64,000 nucleotides of DNA from Pseudooceanicola batsensis HTCC2597 (GTDB lineage Bacteria; Pseudomonadota; Alphaproteobacteria; Rhodobacterales; Rhodobacteraceae), in the NCBI RefSeq assembly GCF_000152725.1, contig NZ_CH724131.1, positions 2,668,912 through 2,732,911 of the forward strand. The letters run 5' to 3'. Positions 45,855-56,607 of the stretch are shown here, piece after piece (position 1 is the first letter of the stretch; each line of letters starts with the position of its first letter). Under the pieces are notes generated by a model. The model did not search any database. It saw only the letters and a program-made list of their open reading frames with translations, and was not told the DNA's origin. Made by a program: the position numbers and the translations under genes.

Positions 45855-46355
45855 TCAGAAGAGGCCCTCGGGCGGGTCCGCCACGACCTTGCCCCCGGCG
45901 AGGTCGACGGTCGGAACGCAGGCGCGGGTGAAGGGCAGCAGAACGGTGTTCTTCAGCCCCGGCCCCTTGATCTCGAGCAGATCGCCCGCACCGTGGTCCA
46001 TGACGGCGCGGATCGTGCCGATCTCGGTCCCGCCGGTGTCGACCACCCGCAGTCCGATCAGATCGGCATGGTAGAATTCGTCCTCCTCGGTGGCCGGCAG
46101 CCGGTCCCGCGGGGCGAAGAGCTGGACACCCTTGAGGGCGTCCGCCTCTTCCTTGGTCGCGACGCCGCCCAGCCGGGCGGCGAAACCGTTCTTGATGGGA
46201 CGGGTGAGCGTGACCGAATAGCTCGCGCCGTTGTCGCCGGTCAACGGGCCGTACTCGGCGATGGCCTCGGGGTCGGCGCAGAAGCTCTTCAGCCGCACCT
46301 CGCCCCGGACCCCGTAGGATCCCGCAATCGCACCCACACAGACCGTTTCGGTCAT
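45855..46355 (-). CDS. rimM: Ribosome maturation factor RimM
   Basis: 166 residues. [21 protein letters not shown] is the N-terminal signature, and a PRC-barrel domain forms the C-terminal half ([19 protein letters not shown]). It helps 30S assembly near S19 and the 16S 3' domain. The ATG at 46355 lies directly after the stop of the 44-residue gene. Longer frames upstream only mirror that small gene. Confidence 0.95.
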   Translation of the reverse strand: MTETVCVGAIAGSYGVRGEVRLKSFCADPEAIAEYGPLTGDNGASYSVTLTRPIKNGFAARLGGVATKEEADALKGVQLFAPRDRLPATEEDEFYHADLIGLRVVDTGGTEIGTIRAVMDHGAGDLLEIKGPGLKNTVLLPFTRACVPTVDLAGGKVVADPPEGLF

Positions 46356-46362
46356 GCCACAC

Positions 46363-46497
46363 CTATTCGCAGTCGATGTCCCCCGGCACTCCGGCTTCGG
46401 GCGGGCAGGCATGTGCCTGTTGCCCGCGTTCGTAGAGCATGCCGGCCCCGAAGGCGATGGCAAGCAGGATCATGAGCCGGACCGGTCGAAAGAGCAT
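46363..46497 (-). CDS. Small 44-residue membrane-anchored protein between rpsP and rimM
   Basis: 44 residues (ATG 46497, TAG 46363). One hydrophobic helix ([15 protein letters not shown]) follows a short basic start, MLFRPVR. The exposed part has a Cys-Pro-Pro and ends in DCE. Too short for many gene callers, but it fits exactly between rpsP and rimM with seven bases to the rimM start, and codon use is like its neighbours. I recall similar small proteins in this position in Rhodobacteraceae; function unknown. Confidence 0.65.
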   Translation of the reverse strand: MLFRPVRLMILLAIAFGAGMLYERGQQAHACPPEAGVPGDIDCE

Positions 46498-46550
46498 CGC
46501 GGATCAACGCGGCCCCGCGCCACAGGCGGCGGGGCCGGGGACAGCTTCCG

Positions 46551-46946
46551 TTATTCCGCGTTTTCTGCCGCGGCTTCTTCCGCCGGGGCGGCATCGGCCT
46601 CGGCCGCTTCGGCAGCCTTGGCGGCCCGGGCTTCGGCGCGTTCCTGGGCGGCTTTGCCCGGGGTGCCCTTCTTGGGGTTGCTGCGTTCCTTCTTCTCGAT
46701 CACGCCGGCGGCTTCGAGGAAACGGGACACGCGGTCGGTCGGCTGCGCCCCCTTGTCGAGCCACGCCTTGATCTTGTCGATGTCCATCTTGACGCGATCC
46801 TCGCTGTCCTTGGGCAGCAGCGGGTTGTAGGTGCCCAGCTTCTCGATGAAGCGGCCGTCGCGCGGCATGCGCGAGTCGGCGGCGACGATGCGGTAGAACG
46901 GGCGCTTCTTGGAGCCGCCACGGGCGAGACGAATTTTCATTGCCAT
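46551..46946 (-). CDS. rpsP: 30S ribosomal protein S16
   Basis: 131 residues. [33 protein letters not shown] and the rest of the S16 domain are intact. Beyond residue 85 it has a Lys/Ala/Glu-rich tail not found in E. coli S16 but common in alphaproteobacteria. Start at 46946 is favoured by AAAGGAG; an ATG two codons later is also possible. Confidence 0.97.
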   Translation of the reverse strand: MAMKIRLARGGSKKRPFYRIVAADSRMPRDGRFIEKLGTYNPLLPKDSEDRVKMDIDKIKAWLDKGAQPTDRVSRFLEAAGVIEKKERSNPKKGTPGKAAQERAEARAAKAAEAAEADAAPAEEAAAENAE

Positions 46947-46995
46947 TTGAGTTTCTCCTTTGTGAATGGCTTTGTCAGGAGGGGTAAAACCCCAC

Positions 46996-47304
46996 CTACG
47001 ATTGGTGTTGCCGGTGATGCCGGATCACCTCCTGAATGATGAAGTTCAGGAATTTCTTCGCGAATTCCGGGTCGAGATCGGCCTGGATCGCGAGATTTTC
47101 GAGCCGCTCGATCTGCGCGGCCTCGCGCGCGGGATCGGAGGGCGGCAGGTCGTGTTCGGCCTTGAGCCGCCCCACCGCCTGGGTGTGCTTGAACCGTTCC
47201 CCGAGCGTGTAGACGAGGATCGCGTCCAGCCGGTCGATGCTGGCGCGATGGCCCTTCAGAAGCTCTGCCGCACGGGCGACGACATCGTCCTTCGTATCAG
47301 TCAA
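46996..47304 (-). CDS. Chorismate mutase (AroQ class)
   Basis: 102 residues, all-helical AroQ fold. Key residues are in [19 protein letters not shown] and [19 protein letters not shown]. It converts chorismate to prephenate for Phe/Tyr synthesis. The only sensible start is TTG at 47304, with AAAGGA seven bases ahead, inside the end of the GNAT gene (eight-base overlap). Location between rpsP and GNAT genes is, as I recall, conserved in the family. Confidence 0.9.
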   Translation of the reverse strand: MTDTKDDVVARAAELLKGHRASIDRLDAILVYTLGERFKHTQAVGRLKAEHDLPPSDPAREAAQIERLENLAIQADLDPEFAKKFLNFIIQEVIRHHRQHQS

Positions 47305-47902
47305 TGGCGTATCCTTTCGGCGTGAAGAGCGGATCGTAGTAGGAGCGGATCTCCAGCTCGATCCCGTCGGAGATCTGGCTGTTCCGCAGTTGCGCCGGGG
47401 AAGGGTGACGATAGCAGACGTCATTGCCGTCCACCGTCGGCGCCTCGGCATCCTTCTGCGCACCGAGCCGTTCGGCCAGTCGGACGGAATCGAGGTTCTT
47501 GGGGTCGAGATAGCTGACCGCCCCTTCCCAGCCCAGCCGGGTGTAGAAGTGGTTGCGCGCGGCATGCGTCGCCTCGAGCGCGTAGCCACGCCCGGCGGTT
47601 TCCGGCCAGATGATCCAGGCGATCTCGGCCTCGGGCCATTGCGCGGGCTTCCAGCCCCCGGCCATGCCGAGCGTCGCTTCGGTCTCGCGGTCGTGGATCA
47701 TCCACATGCCGTAGCCGCGGATCTGCCAGTGCCCGATCTCGGCCGCGTAGAGCATCCAGGCCTCATAGGCATTGAGCGGCCCGCCCATGAACCGCGACCG
47801 GTACGAGCTGAACGTATGCCGGAATTTCGGATAATCCTCCGGCTCGGGTCCGCGCAGGACCAGACGTTCCGTCTCGATGACCGGGATCGACCTGTCAGGC
47901 AT
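47297..47902 (-). CDS. GNAT family N-acetyltransferase (RimJ/RimL type), copy 1 of 5
   Basis: 201 residues. It begins IPVIETERLVLRGPEPED; EIGHWQIRGYGMWM, WPEAEIAWIIWPETAGRGYA (acetyl-CoA loop) and LGWEGAVSYLDPKN follow. It transfers acetyl from acetyl-CoA to an amine; RimJ/L-like enzymes modify protein N-termini or small molecules. The start overlaps the copy 2 stop by eight bases, so the group is one transcript. Confidence 0.88.
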   Translation of the reverse strand: MPDRSIPVIETERLVLRGPEPEDYPKFRHTFSSYRSRFMGGPLNAYEAWMLYAAEIGHWQIRGYGMWMIHDRETEATLGMAGGWKPAQWPEAEIAWIIWPETAGRGYALEATHAARNHFYTRLGWEGAVSYLDPKNLDSVRLAERLGAQKDAEAPTVDGNDVCYRHPSPAQLRNSQISDGIELEIRSYYDPLFTPKGYAID

Positions 47903-48422
47903 TGCCGTTCGTTTCCGGTTCCGGGAAGCGCCAGGCCGGGATCGGCCCGATCTCGGGCAGGTCCATGTCGGCCACCCGCGAGGCGCCCATGCGTTCGACC
48001 ATCTTGATCAGCGGCAGATGTTCCGGCCGCAGCAGGCTGATCGGGGTCTTGATCCCGAGGTGCCTTGCAGCGGCGCGGCGGCAGGCCGCGACGGCTTCGG
48101 TCGCGATGCCCTGACCCGAAAACTGGTCGTAGACCACCCAGGTCAGTTCGGGTTCGGGCCAGCCGTCGGGCTGCGAAAAGCCGGCGATGCCGACCTGCGT
48201 GCCGTCGTCGCGGCTGTTGAGGATCCACATTCCGAACCCGCGCAGGTACCAGTGACCGACCCCTGCGCAGAGCGCGTCGAACGTGGCCGAGCGCGACCGC
48301 GGCCCGCCGACGTAGCGGGACTCTTCGGTGGTGAAATAGGCGTCGAGTTCATCGAGATCCTCGATCCGGCCGACGTGCATGTACAGGCGTTCGGTCGTGA
48401 TCTCGGGAAATTTGCCGCTCAT
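47895..48422 (-). CDS. GNAT family N-acetyltransferase, copy 2 of 5
   Basis: 175 residues with the same layout: ITTERLYMHVGRIEDLDEL, GVGHWYLRGFGMWIL, GWPEPELTWVVYDQFSGQGI and LLRPEHLPLIKMVERMG. It is the most divergent of the five at the N-terminus, starting MSGKFPEI. A 21-codon mini-ORF directly precedes it; its stop overlaps this ATG. Confidence 0.87.
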   Translation of the reverse strand: MSGKFPEITTERLYMHVGRIEDLDELDAYFTTEESRYVGGPRSRSATFDALCAGVGHWYLRGFGMWILNSRDDGTQVGIAGFSQPDGWPEPELTWVVYDQFSGQGIATEAVAACRRAAARHLGIKTPISLLRPEHLPLIKMVERMGASRVADMDLPEIGPIPAWRFPEPETNGNA

Positions 48423-48484
48423 TTTTTGTCTTTCCTCTTGCTGGGTGTTTTGTTTTCTTGGCCCCGTGCGGGGCAGCGATCCAC
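48419..48484 (-). CDS. Possible 21-codon leader peptide ahead of GNAT copy 2
   Basis: A GTG at 48484 has AAGGAGGAGG nine bases ahead. It encodes a short Lys-rich peptide (MDRCPARG, ending KRKDKK) whose TGA overlaps the ATG of GNAT copy 2. Within it is a GCCCCG/GGGGC hairpin and the ribosome binding site of the GNAT gene. The strong Shine-Dalgarno and exact stop-start overlap suggest translational coupling, but this could be chance in a 130-bp gap. Confidence 0.3.
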   Translation of the reverse strand: MDRCPARGQENKTPSKRKDKK

Positions 48485-48552
48485 GGCGGCGGACCTCCTC
48501 CTTGTTGGCGGGTGGGCCGCTCCGATTGGTAGAGTGAACCGTGTCCGGGCGC

Positions 48553-49107
48553 TCATGCCGCCACCTCGCGGACGGCGGGGTGGCGGTAGATCAGGCAGGG
48601 ATCGCCCAGCAGTTCGGTCTCGCGCTCGACCGTGGCGCCGAGCCGTTCGGCCAGCGCGCGGGAGCGGGCGTTGTCGGGATGGATCTGGCTGATGATCCGG
48701 TCGAGCCCCAGTGCGCCGGCCGCGTAGGCGCGGATCGTCAGCGCCGCCTCGTGCACCAGGCCGCGCCCCTCGCCGGCGGCGAAGGCGTGCCAGCCGAGTT
48801 CTGGCTCGGGCCAGCCGAGGTGGTTGATGATCCCGACCCGTCCGACGGCCGCGCCGGTCGCCTTTTCCTCGAGCGTCCAGAACCCGTAGCCGTGCCAGAT
48901 CCAGTGACCGATGGACCGGCAGAACCCGTTCCATACCTCGAAATCGGTTGTCTGCGCGCCGCCGATGTAGCGGGTGCGCTCGGCATCCCGGGCGAATTCC
49001 TCGACGACGGGAAAGTCGCGCCCCTCGGGGCCGCGCAGGATCAGCCGTTCGGTCTCGAGCCGGGGGACCGGGACGGTGAAGGCGGGAAGATCGCGTGTCA
49101 GCGTCAT
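48553..49107 (-). CDS. GNAT family N-acetyltransferase, copy 3 of 5
   Basis: 184 residues. PRLETERLILRGPEGRDF, SIGHWIWHGYGFWTLEE, GWPEPELGWHAFAAGEGRGL and QIHPDNARSRALAERLG are present. ATG at 49107 overlaps the stop of copy 4 (ATGA). The 130-bp gap after it separates copies 3-5 from copies 1-2. Confidence 0.88.
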   Translation of the reverse strand: MTLTRDLPAFTVPVPRLETERLILRGPEGRDFPVVEEFARDAERTRYIGGAQTTDFEVWNGFCRSIGHWIWHGYGFWTLEEKATGAAVGRVGIINHLGWPEPELGWHAFAAGEGRGLVHEAALTIRAYAAGALGLDRIISQIHPDNARSRALAERLGATVERETELLGDPCLIYRHPAVREVAA

Positions 49108-49643
49108 GCCCGGCCCTCCTGCCGGCCGTCGGCCAGCGCGTCCGGTCCGGGGTGCCGGTAGACGTGCAGATGGCCGAGCCGGGGGTGGTCGATCGCGCCT
49201 TCCTTGACCGCGCCCAGGCGGGTGGCCACGGCGGCGGAGGCGGTGTTGCCCGGGGCGACGAGCGAGATCGCCGTGCTCCATCCGAGCACGTCGTAGGCAT
49301 AGGCGCGGGCGGCCTCGGCGGCCTCGGTGGCATAGCCACGGCCCTCGAATCCCTCGTAGAGATCCCAGCCGATCTCGGCTTCGGGCCAGCCCTCGGGATC
49401 CCAGAGCCCCACCATGCCGGCCAGGGCGCCGGTCGCGGTTTCCTCGACGCTCCACCGGCCGTAGCCGCGCAGGGCCCAATGCCCCGTCTCGGTGGCGAGC
49501 TGCCGCCAGGCGCGGTCGCGGTCCAGCGGGCCGCCGACGAAGGCCGAGCGCTCCGAGGCGTAGAACCCTGCGAAGACGTCGAAATCCCGCTCTTCCGGGG
49601 CGCGCAGCGTCAGCCGGTCGGTGGTCAGCGTCGGAATTGTCAT
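49104..49643 (-). CDS. GNAT family N-acetyltransferase, copy 4 of 5
   Basis: 179 residues. TLTTDRLTLRAPEERDFDVF, TGHWALRGYGRWSVEETATG, GWPEAEIGWDLYEGFEGRGY and SLVAPGNTASAAVATRLG are present. ATG overlaps the stop of copy 5 by four bases, and its stop overlaps copy 3, so translation is coupled. Confidence 0.88.
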   Translation of the reverse strand: MTIPTLTTDRLTLRAPEERDFDVFAGFYASERSAFVGGPLDRDRAWRQLATETGHWALRGYGRWSVEETATGALAGMVGLWDPEGWPEAEIGWDLYEGFEGRGYATEAAEAARAYAYDVLGWSTAISLVAPGNTASAAVATRLGAVKEGAIDHPRLGHLHVYRHPGPDALADGRQEGRA

Positions 49644-50194
49644 GCCCAACCCTCGATCAGTTTCTTGCCCGCGGCGGTGCGGGGCACGTGGCGCCAGACC
49701 CGGAACTCGCCGGCCAGTTCGTGGCAGAAGGTGCCTTCGGCCCGCGCCCCGAGCTTTTCGACCAGATCGGTCGAGGCCGCGTTGCCCGGATCGACCAGCG
49801 AGATGACGGAGGGCCATTTGCGGTCGGTGAAGAGCCAGTCGAGAACGCCCCGCGCCGCCTCGGAGGCAATGCCCCGCCCCTCGGCCCCTTCGATCAGGTT
49901 CCAGGAAAGCTCCGGCTCGGGCCAGCCCTTGGGAAACCACGGCCCGACGAGCCCGTAGGCCTCTCCGGTCGCCTTGTCGAGCACGGCGAAGAGCCCATAG
50001 CCCCGCAGGTGCCAGTGGCCGATGATGGTGGCGATGGACCACCAGGTCGCCTCTTCGTCGGGATGATGATCGAGGAACTTCGGCGCGCCCGGCATCAGAA
50101 AGGTCTCCACGGCGTCGAAATCCGGTCCCGCGGGGGAAACCAGACGCAGCCGCGCGGTCTCGATGACCGGGAAGGGGGGCGCCGCGACGATCAT
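49640..50194 (-). CDS. GNAT family N-acetyltransferase, copy 5 of 5
   Basis: 184 residues. PVIETARLRLVSPAGPDFDA, IIGHWHLRGYGLFAVLDKAT, GWPEPELSWNLIEGAEGRGI and SLVDPGNAASTDLVEKLG are present. ATG overlaps the ffh stop by four bases. It is first of the GNAT array transcribed behind ffh and probably the ancestral neighbour. Confidence 0.88.
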   Translation of the reverse strand: MIVAAPPFPVIETARLRLVSPAGPDFDAVETFLMPGAPKFLDHHPDEEATWWSIATIIGHWHLRGYGLFAVLDKATGEAYGLVGPWFPKGWPEPELSWNLIEGAEGRGIASEAARGVLDWLFTDRKWPSVISLVDPGNAASTDLVEKLGARAEGTFCHELAGEFRVWRHVPRTAAGKKLIEGWA

Positions 50195-51705
50195 TTCTTC
50201 TTGCCGAAGCCGCTCAGCCCCGGGGGCAGCCCGCCGCCGCCCATACCGGGCAGGCCGGGCATCTTGCCCATCTGGCCCGATTGCATCTGCTTGGCGGCCT
50301 GTTCGATGGCGCGGCTGTCCATCTTGGACGGATCGAACCCCACGGGCACGTCGCCGCCCTTGCCGAACATGCCCTTCATGGCCTGTTTCAGCATGCCGCC
50401 CTTGCCCATCTTCTTCATCATGTCCGACATCTGCCGGTGCATCTTGAGCAGCTTGTTGAGATCGGCGACCTCCATGCCCGAGCCGGCCGCGATCCGCTTC
50501 TTGCGGCTGGCCTGCAGGATCTGGGGGTTCGCGCGTTCGACCTTGGTCATCGACTGGATCATCGCGATCTGCTGCTTGATGACCTTGTCCTCGAAGCCCG
50601 AGTCTTTCGCCTGGGCGGCCAGTTTGCCCATGCCCGGCATCATGCCCATGATGCCCTCCATGCCGCCCATCTTGAGCATCTGCTCCAGCTGCATGCGCAG
50701 GTCGTTCATGTTGAACCGGCCCTTCTGGAACCGCTTCATCATCTTCTCGGCCTGCTCGGCCTCGATGGTGGCCTGAGCCTTCTCCACGAGCGCCACGATG
50801 TCGCCCATGCCGAGGATGCGGCCAGCGATCCGCTCGGGCTCGAAGGTCTCGATGGCGTCCATCTTCTCGCCCAGGCCGACGAACTTGATCGGCTTGCCGG
50901 TGATCGCCCGCATGGACAGTGCCGCGCCGCCGCGCCCGTCGCCGTCCATCCGGGTCAGCACCACGCCCGAGACGCCGATCTTGTCGTCGAACTCGGTGGC
51001 GACGTTCACCGCGTCCTGGCCTGTCAGCCCGTCGACCACCAGCAGCGTCTCGCGCGGGTTGGCCACGTCGCGCACCGCCGCCGCCTGGGCGATCAGCTCC
51101 TGGTCGATATGCAGCCGGCCCGCGGTATCGAGCATGTAGACGTCATAGCCGCCCATCGAGGCCTGGGTCTTGGCCCGCTTCGCGATCTGCACCGGATCCT
51201 CGCCCTTGACGATGGGCAGGGTGTCGACGCCGATCTGGGTGCCGAGGATCTGCAGCTGCTCCATCGCCGCCGGCCGGTTCACGTCGAGCGAGGCCATGAG
51301 GACGCGCTTGCCCTCCTTCTCCTTCAGCCGCTTGGCAAGCTTGGCGGTGGTGGTCGTCTTGCCCGAGCCCTGAAGCCCGACCATCAGGATCGGGGCGGGC
51401 GGGTTGTCGATCTTGAGCTTGCCGGGATCGGCCTCCGGATCGCCGGCCAGCACGTGCACCAGTTCGTCATGCACGATCTTCACGACCTGCTGGCCCGGGG
51501 TGATCGACCTGGTCACCGCCTGGCCGGTCGCCTTGTCCTGCACGGCCTTCACGAAATCCCGCGCCACCGGCAGCGACACGTCGGCCTCGAGCAGGGCCAC
51601 ACGCACTTCGCGCAGCGCGGTCTTGACGTCCTCGTCGCTGAGCGCGCCCTGCTTGGTCAGGCGGTCGAAGACACCGGAGAGGCGTTCTGACAGATTTTCA
51701 AACAT
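50191..51705 (-). CDS. ffh: Signal recognition particle protein Ffh (SRP54)
   Basis: 504 residues: N domain, GTPase G domain with GLQGSGKTTTTAK (near 108-120), DTAGR and TRMDGDGRGGA, then a Met-rich M domain with GMMPGMGKLAAQA. It ends in a Gly/Pro-rich tail GLPGMGGGGLPPG. It binds 4.5S RNA and signal sequences and delivers ribosomes to FtsY. GGAGGG lies ahead of the ATG. First gene of the block running to rpmE. Confidence 0.97.
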   Translation of the reverse strand: MFENLSERLSGVFDRLTKQGALSDEDVKTALREVRVALLEADVSLPVARDFVKAVQDKATGQAVTRSITPGQQVVKIVHDELVHVLAGDPEADPGKLKIDNPPAPILMVGLQGSGKTTTTAKLAKRLKEKEGKRVLMASLDVNRPAAMEQLQILGTQIGVDTLPIVKGEDPVQIAKRAKTQASMGGYDVYMLDTAGRLHIDQELIAQAAAVRDVANPRETLLVVDGLTGQDAVNVATEFDDKIGVSGVVLTRMDGDGRGGAALSMRAITGKPIKFVGLGEKMDAIETFEPERIAGRILGMGDIVALVEKAQATIEAEQAEKMMKRFQKGRFNMNDLRMQLEQMLKMGGMEGIMGMMPGMGKLAAQAKDSGFEDKVIKQQIAMIQSMTKVERANPQILQASRKKRIAAGSGMEVADLNKLLKMHRQMSDMMKKMGKGGMLKQAMKGMFGKGGDVPVGFDPSKMDSRAIEQAAKQMQSGQMGKMPGLPGMGGGGLPPGLSGFGKKK

Positions 51706-51967
51706 GCCCCGGCCCTCCTTCGGCCTGTTGCTGACATGCCCCCGATGTGGTCGGCGGCAGCCCGGTTCTCAAGCGCAGGGCGCCGAGCGACGTCCAAACG
51801 ACGATTGCACCAGTGGGCGCGACGCGCTGACTGGTGGCGATCCCCGCAACGCAGGCGGGGACCGGAATCAAGAGAGACTCCGGGTATTGCGGGGCGTTTA
51901 GGGCGTCGGGCCGGTCCTGTCAAGAAAACCGCGTGGCGCCTCGGATGCGGGTTTCGCCTGCCGGCGA

Positions 51968-52029
51968 GAGTATTTCGGGCAAGATGAAGTTGCGGGACCG
52001 CGCCCTGCTTCATCTTGCCGGAAACACTC
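51968..52029. repeat. Imperfect 22-bp inverted repeat (REP-like intergenic element)
   Basis: Arm one (51968-51989) GAGTATTTCGGGCAAGATGAAG matches the reverse complement of arm two (52008-52029) at 20 of 22 positions, with an 18-base loop. The stem is CTTCATCTTGCC-type. I recall similar GGCAAGATGAAG sequences scattered between genes in Rhodobacteraceae; a genome search would confirm. Together with the tandem repeats it fills much of the 51706-52399 gap, where I see no gene. Confidence 0.7.
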
Positions 52030-52067
52030 CGGGGGTGAATTGAGCCGCAGGCTCGAGAGGGGGCAGC

Positions 52068-52279
52068 GCCCCTTGCCACGTTCCGAACCGGGGCAACCTT
52101 CGGGGCGATGGTTTGACGGTGCAATGCTCGGCACCGGTCCGCATTGGGGCGCTGCAAACAACGGCAAAGCGGGGCCCCCTGCCACGTTTCGAACCGGGGC
52201 AACCTTCGGGGCGATGGTTTGACGGTGCAATGCACGGCACCGGTCCGCATTGGGGCGCTGCAAACAACCGCAAAGCTGG
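52068..52279. repeat. Two tandem 106-bp direct repeats
   Basis: Copy 1 is 52068-52173, copy 2 is 52174-52279, about five differences in 106 positions. A third start (GCCCCCTTCCAC at 52280) breaks off after a dozen bases. They contain GAACCGGGGCAACCTTCGGG and ACGGTGCAATG. There are no spacers, so it is not a CRISPR array. Short open frames through them have no ribosome sites and mirror each other, so I treat the region as non-coding. Confidence 0.88.
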
Positions 52280-52399
52280 GCCCCCTTCCACCTCCGTTAT
52301 TTGCCCTTTTATTGGATAAGGGAGCGATCTCGCGACTGGCGGCCCTATCTCGCGTAGGGGGTACTGCAATCAACGGTTGGACTGGCCCCCCGCGCCCCG

Positions 52400-53101
52400 T
52401 CAGATCGCGCGGATTTCGTCTTGGATCGCCTGCGCTGCGTGGCGCGGATTGCCGGCTTTCCAGACCGGACGGCCGACCACGATGTGATCCGCGCCATCGC
52501 CGATGGCCCTGGCCGGGGTCGCGGTACGTTTCTGGTCGCCGCGGTCGGCCCCCGCCGGACGGACGCCCGGCGTGACGATCAGCCGGCCCACGGAATTCGC
52601 CAGCGCCCGCACCGCCGCCGCCTCCTGCGGAGAGCAGATGACGCCGTCGGCCCCGGCCTCGAAGGCGCGGGAGGCGCGTTCGATCACGAGGTCACGGGGC
52701 GAGCCGGCGACCATCATCCCGTCGTCGAGATCGCCGCGGTCGAGCGAGGTCAGCACCGTCACGGCGAGGATCTTCATGGCCGATCCCGCGGCCCCCTCAC
52801 GCGCCGCGCGCACCACGTGCGGATCGCCGTGAACCGTCAGGAAATCGAGGTCGAACTGCGCCAGTCCGCGCACCGCCGCCTCCACCGTCGCGCCGATGTC
52901 GAAGAGCTTCATGTCGAGAAAGATGCGCTTGCCGTGCTCCTGCTTGAGTTCGTTGGCCAGCGCCAGGCCGCCCCCGGTGAGCATGCCGAGCCCGATCTTG
53001 TAGAAGGAGACCGCATCGCCGATATCGCCCGCGAGCTTGAGGCCCGAGACGGCGTCCGGCACATCCAGGGCGACGATCAGGCGGTCGGACAGGGCTGTCA
53101 T
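52400..53101 (-). CDS. pyrF: Orotidine 5'-phosphate decarboxylase
   Basis: 233 residues, TIM barrel. FLDMKLFDIGATV has the catalytic Asp-Lys-Asp set, IVTPGVRPAG is the phosphate loop, and VVGRPVWKAGNP is at the end. Last step of UMP synthesis. ATG at 53101 with GGAG nine bases ahead; the upstream in-frame ATG lacks family residues. Separated from ffh by the repeat region. Confidence 0.96.
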   Translation of the reverse strand: MTALSDRLIVALDVPDAVSGLKLAGDIGDAVSFYKIGLGMLTGGGLALANELKQEHGKRIFLDMKLFDIGATVEAAVRGLAQFDLDFLTVHGDPHVVRAAREGAAGSAMKILAVTVLTSLDRGDLDDGMMVAGSPRDLVIERASRAFEAGADGVICSPQEAAAVRALANSVGRLIVTPGVRPAGADRGDQKRTATPARAIGDGADHIVVGRPVWKAGNPRHAAQAIQDEIRAI

Positions 53102-53290
53102 GGGCAGGAGCTCCGGCGATTTTCCTGCCGCCTTGTCCCTGCCGTGGCTTGCTGCGTCAAGAGGAGAACCGGAGGCCACCGGCACCACATCGGGGGGAAT
53201 GGTCCGGCGCCTCCGGTCTCGGGACCCGCCGGTAATTGACGGGCGCTCACCGCCCGGGGGAAGGTCGGGCGGCGATCTCGGGTATGTCGG

Positions 53291-53593
53291 TCAGGCGGCG
53301 TGGCCCAACATGCGTTGCCACAGCGCGTCCGTCGCCGTGCTTACATCCGTGGGGACATGCGCGGCGATGATGTTCTCGGGGCGGCGTGCGCGGGTCGGAT
53401 GCGAAGCCCGGACATGGCGCCGCCGGGCGAGTTCGACCAGCCGGCGCGCCGCGAGGGTCGTGTCCATGTCGATGGGCGCGCGGAGCGAACAGGGATAGGT
53501 GAACACTTCGCCGCCTTCGTGTATGGCGACGCGGGCCTCGAACGCCCGGGACGCCGGGTTGTAGGTGATGTTCTGGATACGGGTGGTCTGCAT
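53291..53593 (-). CDS. Small conserved hypothetical protein
   Basis: 100 residues, ATG at 53593 with AGGAGGG five bases ahead. It begins [20 protein letters not shown], with a probable beta-rich first half and a basic helical part ([14 protein letters not shown]). I do not recognise a named domain. It lies between pyrF and clpB; 188 bp to pyrF hold no gene. Its start is 98 bp from the divergent heat-shock promoter of clpB. Confidence 0.7.
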   Translation of the reverse strand: MQTTRIQNITYNPASRAFEARVAIHEGGEVFTYPCSLRAPIDMDTTLAARRLVELARRRHVRASHPTRARRPENIIAAHVPTDVSTATDALWQRMLGHAA

Positions 53594-53690
53594 GGGACCC
53601 TCCTGCCTGCTGCGATACCCCGCCGTGGGGGTTCCTCGCCTGGAAAACTGTCCCATCGGACGATAAGTTCCCGAATTGCGTTCACATCGG

Positions 53691-53719
53691 CTTGAACCCG
53701 CCGAAAGGGCTTCCCATCT
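53691..53719 (+). promoter_or_regulatory. Sigma-32 (RpoH) type heat-shock promoter of clpB
   Basis: CTTGAA (53691-53696), 15 bases, then TCCCATCT (53712-53719). This closely matches the RpoH consensus CTTGAA-N13-15-CCCCATNT. It lies 78 bp ahead of the clpB ATG. Confidence 0.75.
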
Positions 53720-53796
53720 CTGGGGAGAGGTTCCGCGGCGGCATGCCTCGTGAGGGTGCCGCCAGAGAGGGAACGCTTGAAAAAAGGAGAAGACCC

Positions 53797-56415
<2,619 letters not shown>

Positions 56416-56422
56416 AACACGA

Positions 56423-56452
56423 GGCCCCGCCGGAAACCGGCGGGGCCTTTTT
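56423..56452 (+). terminator. Intrinsic terminator of clpB
   Basis: GGCCCCGCCGG, loop AAA, CCGGCGGGGCC, then five T. The stem is perfect (11 bp) and starts seven bases after the clpB stop. Confidence 0.95.
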
Positions 56453-56474
56453 CTGCAATCATGTGGTCCCTGCG

Positions 56475-56509
56475 ATCGACGCCCCGCCGGGAAACGCGGC
56501 GGCGTCGAT
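56475..56509 (-). repeat. Hairpin downstream of the CHRD gene, weak terminator candidate
   Basis: ATCGACGCC at 56475 pairs with GGCGTCGAT ending at 56509, with an inner GCCG/CGGC pairing and small bulge. It lies 99 bases beyond the stop of the minus-strand CHRD gene and lacks a U-tract. Confidence 0.35.
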
Positions 56510-56607
56510 GCGTGGCTCGGGACCTGGTCGCCTGGGAACTTGCGGGGCTGCACGCCCGGTCCGGGGGAAACAGGACCGGCGGGAAACGGTGCAGCGGGCC
56601 GCAGGGT

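Noticed and set aside
52068..52279. CRISPR array
   Set aside because: Only two 106-bp units that abut without spacers; no cas genes nearby.
52040..52319. Short frames with repeated peptides on both strands of the tandem repeats
   Set aside because: The peptide repetition simply reflects the 106-bp DNA repeat. Frames exist in several phases at once and none has a ribosome site.
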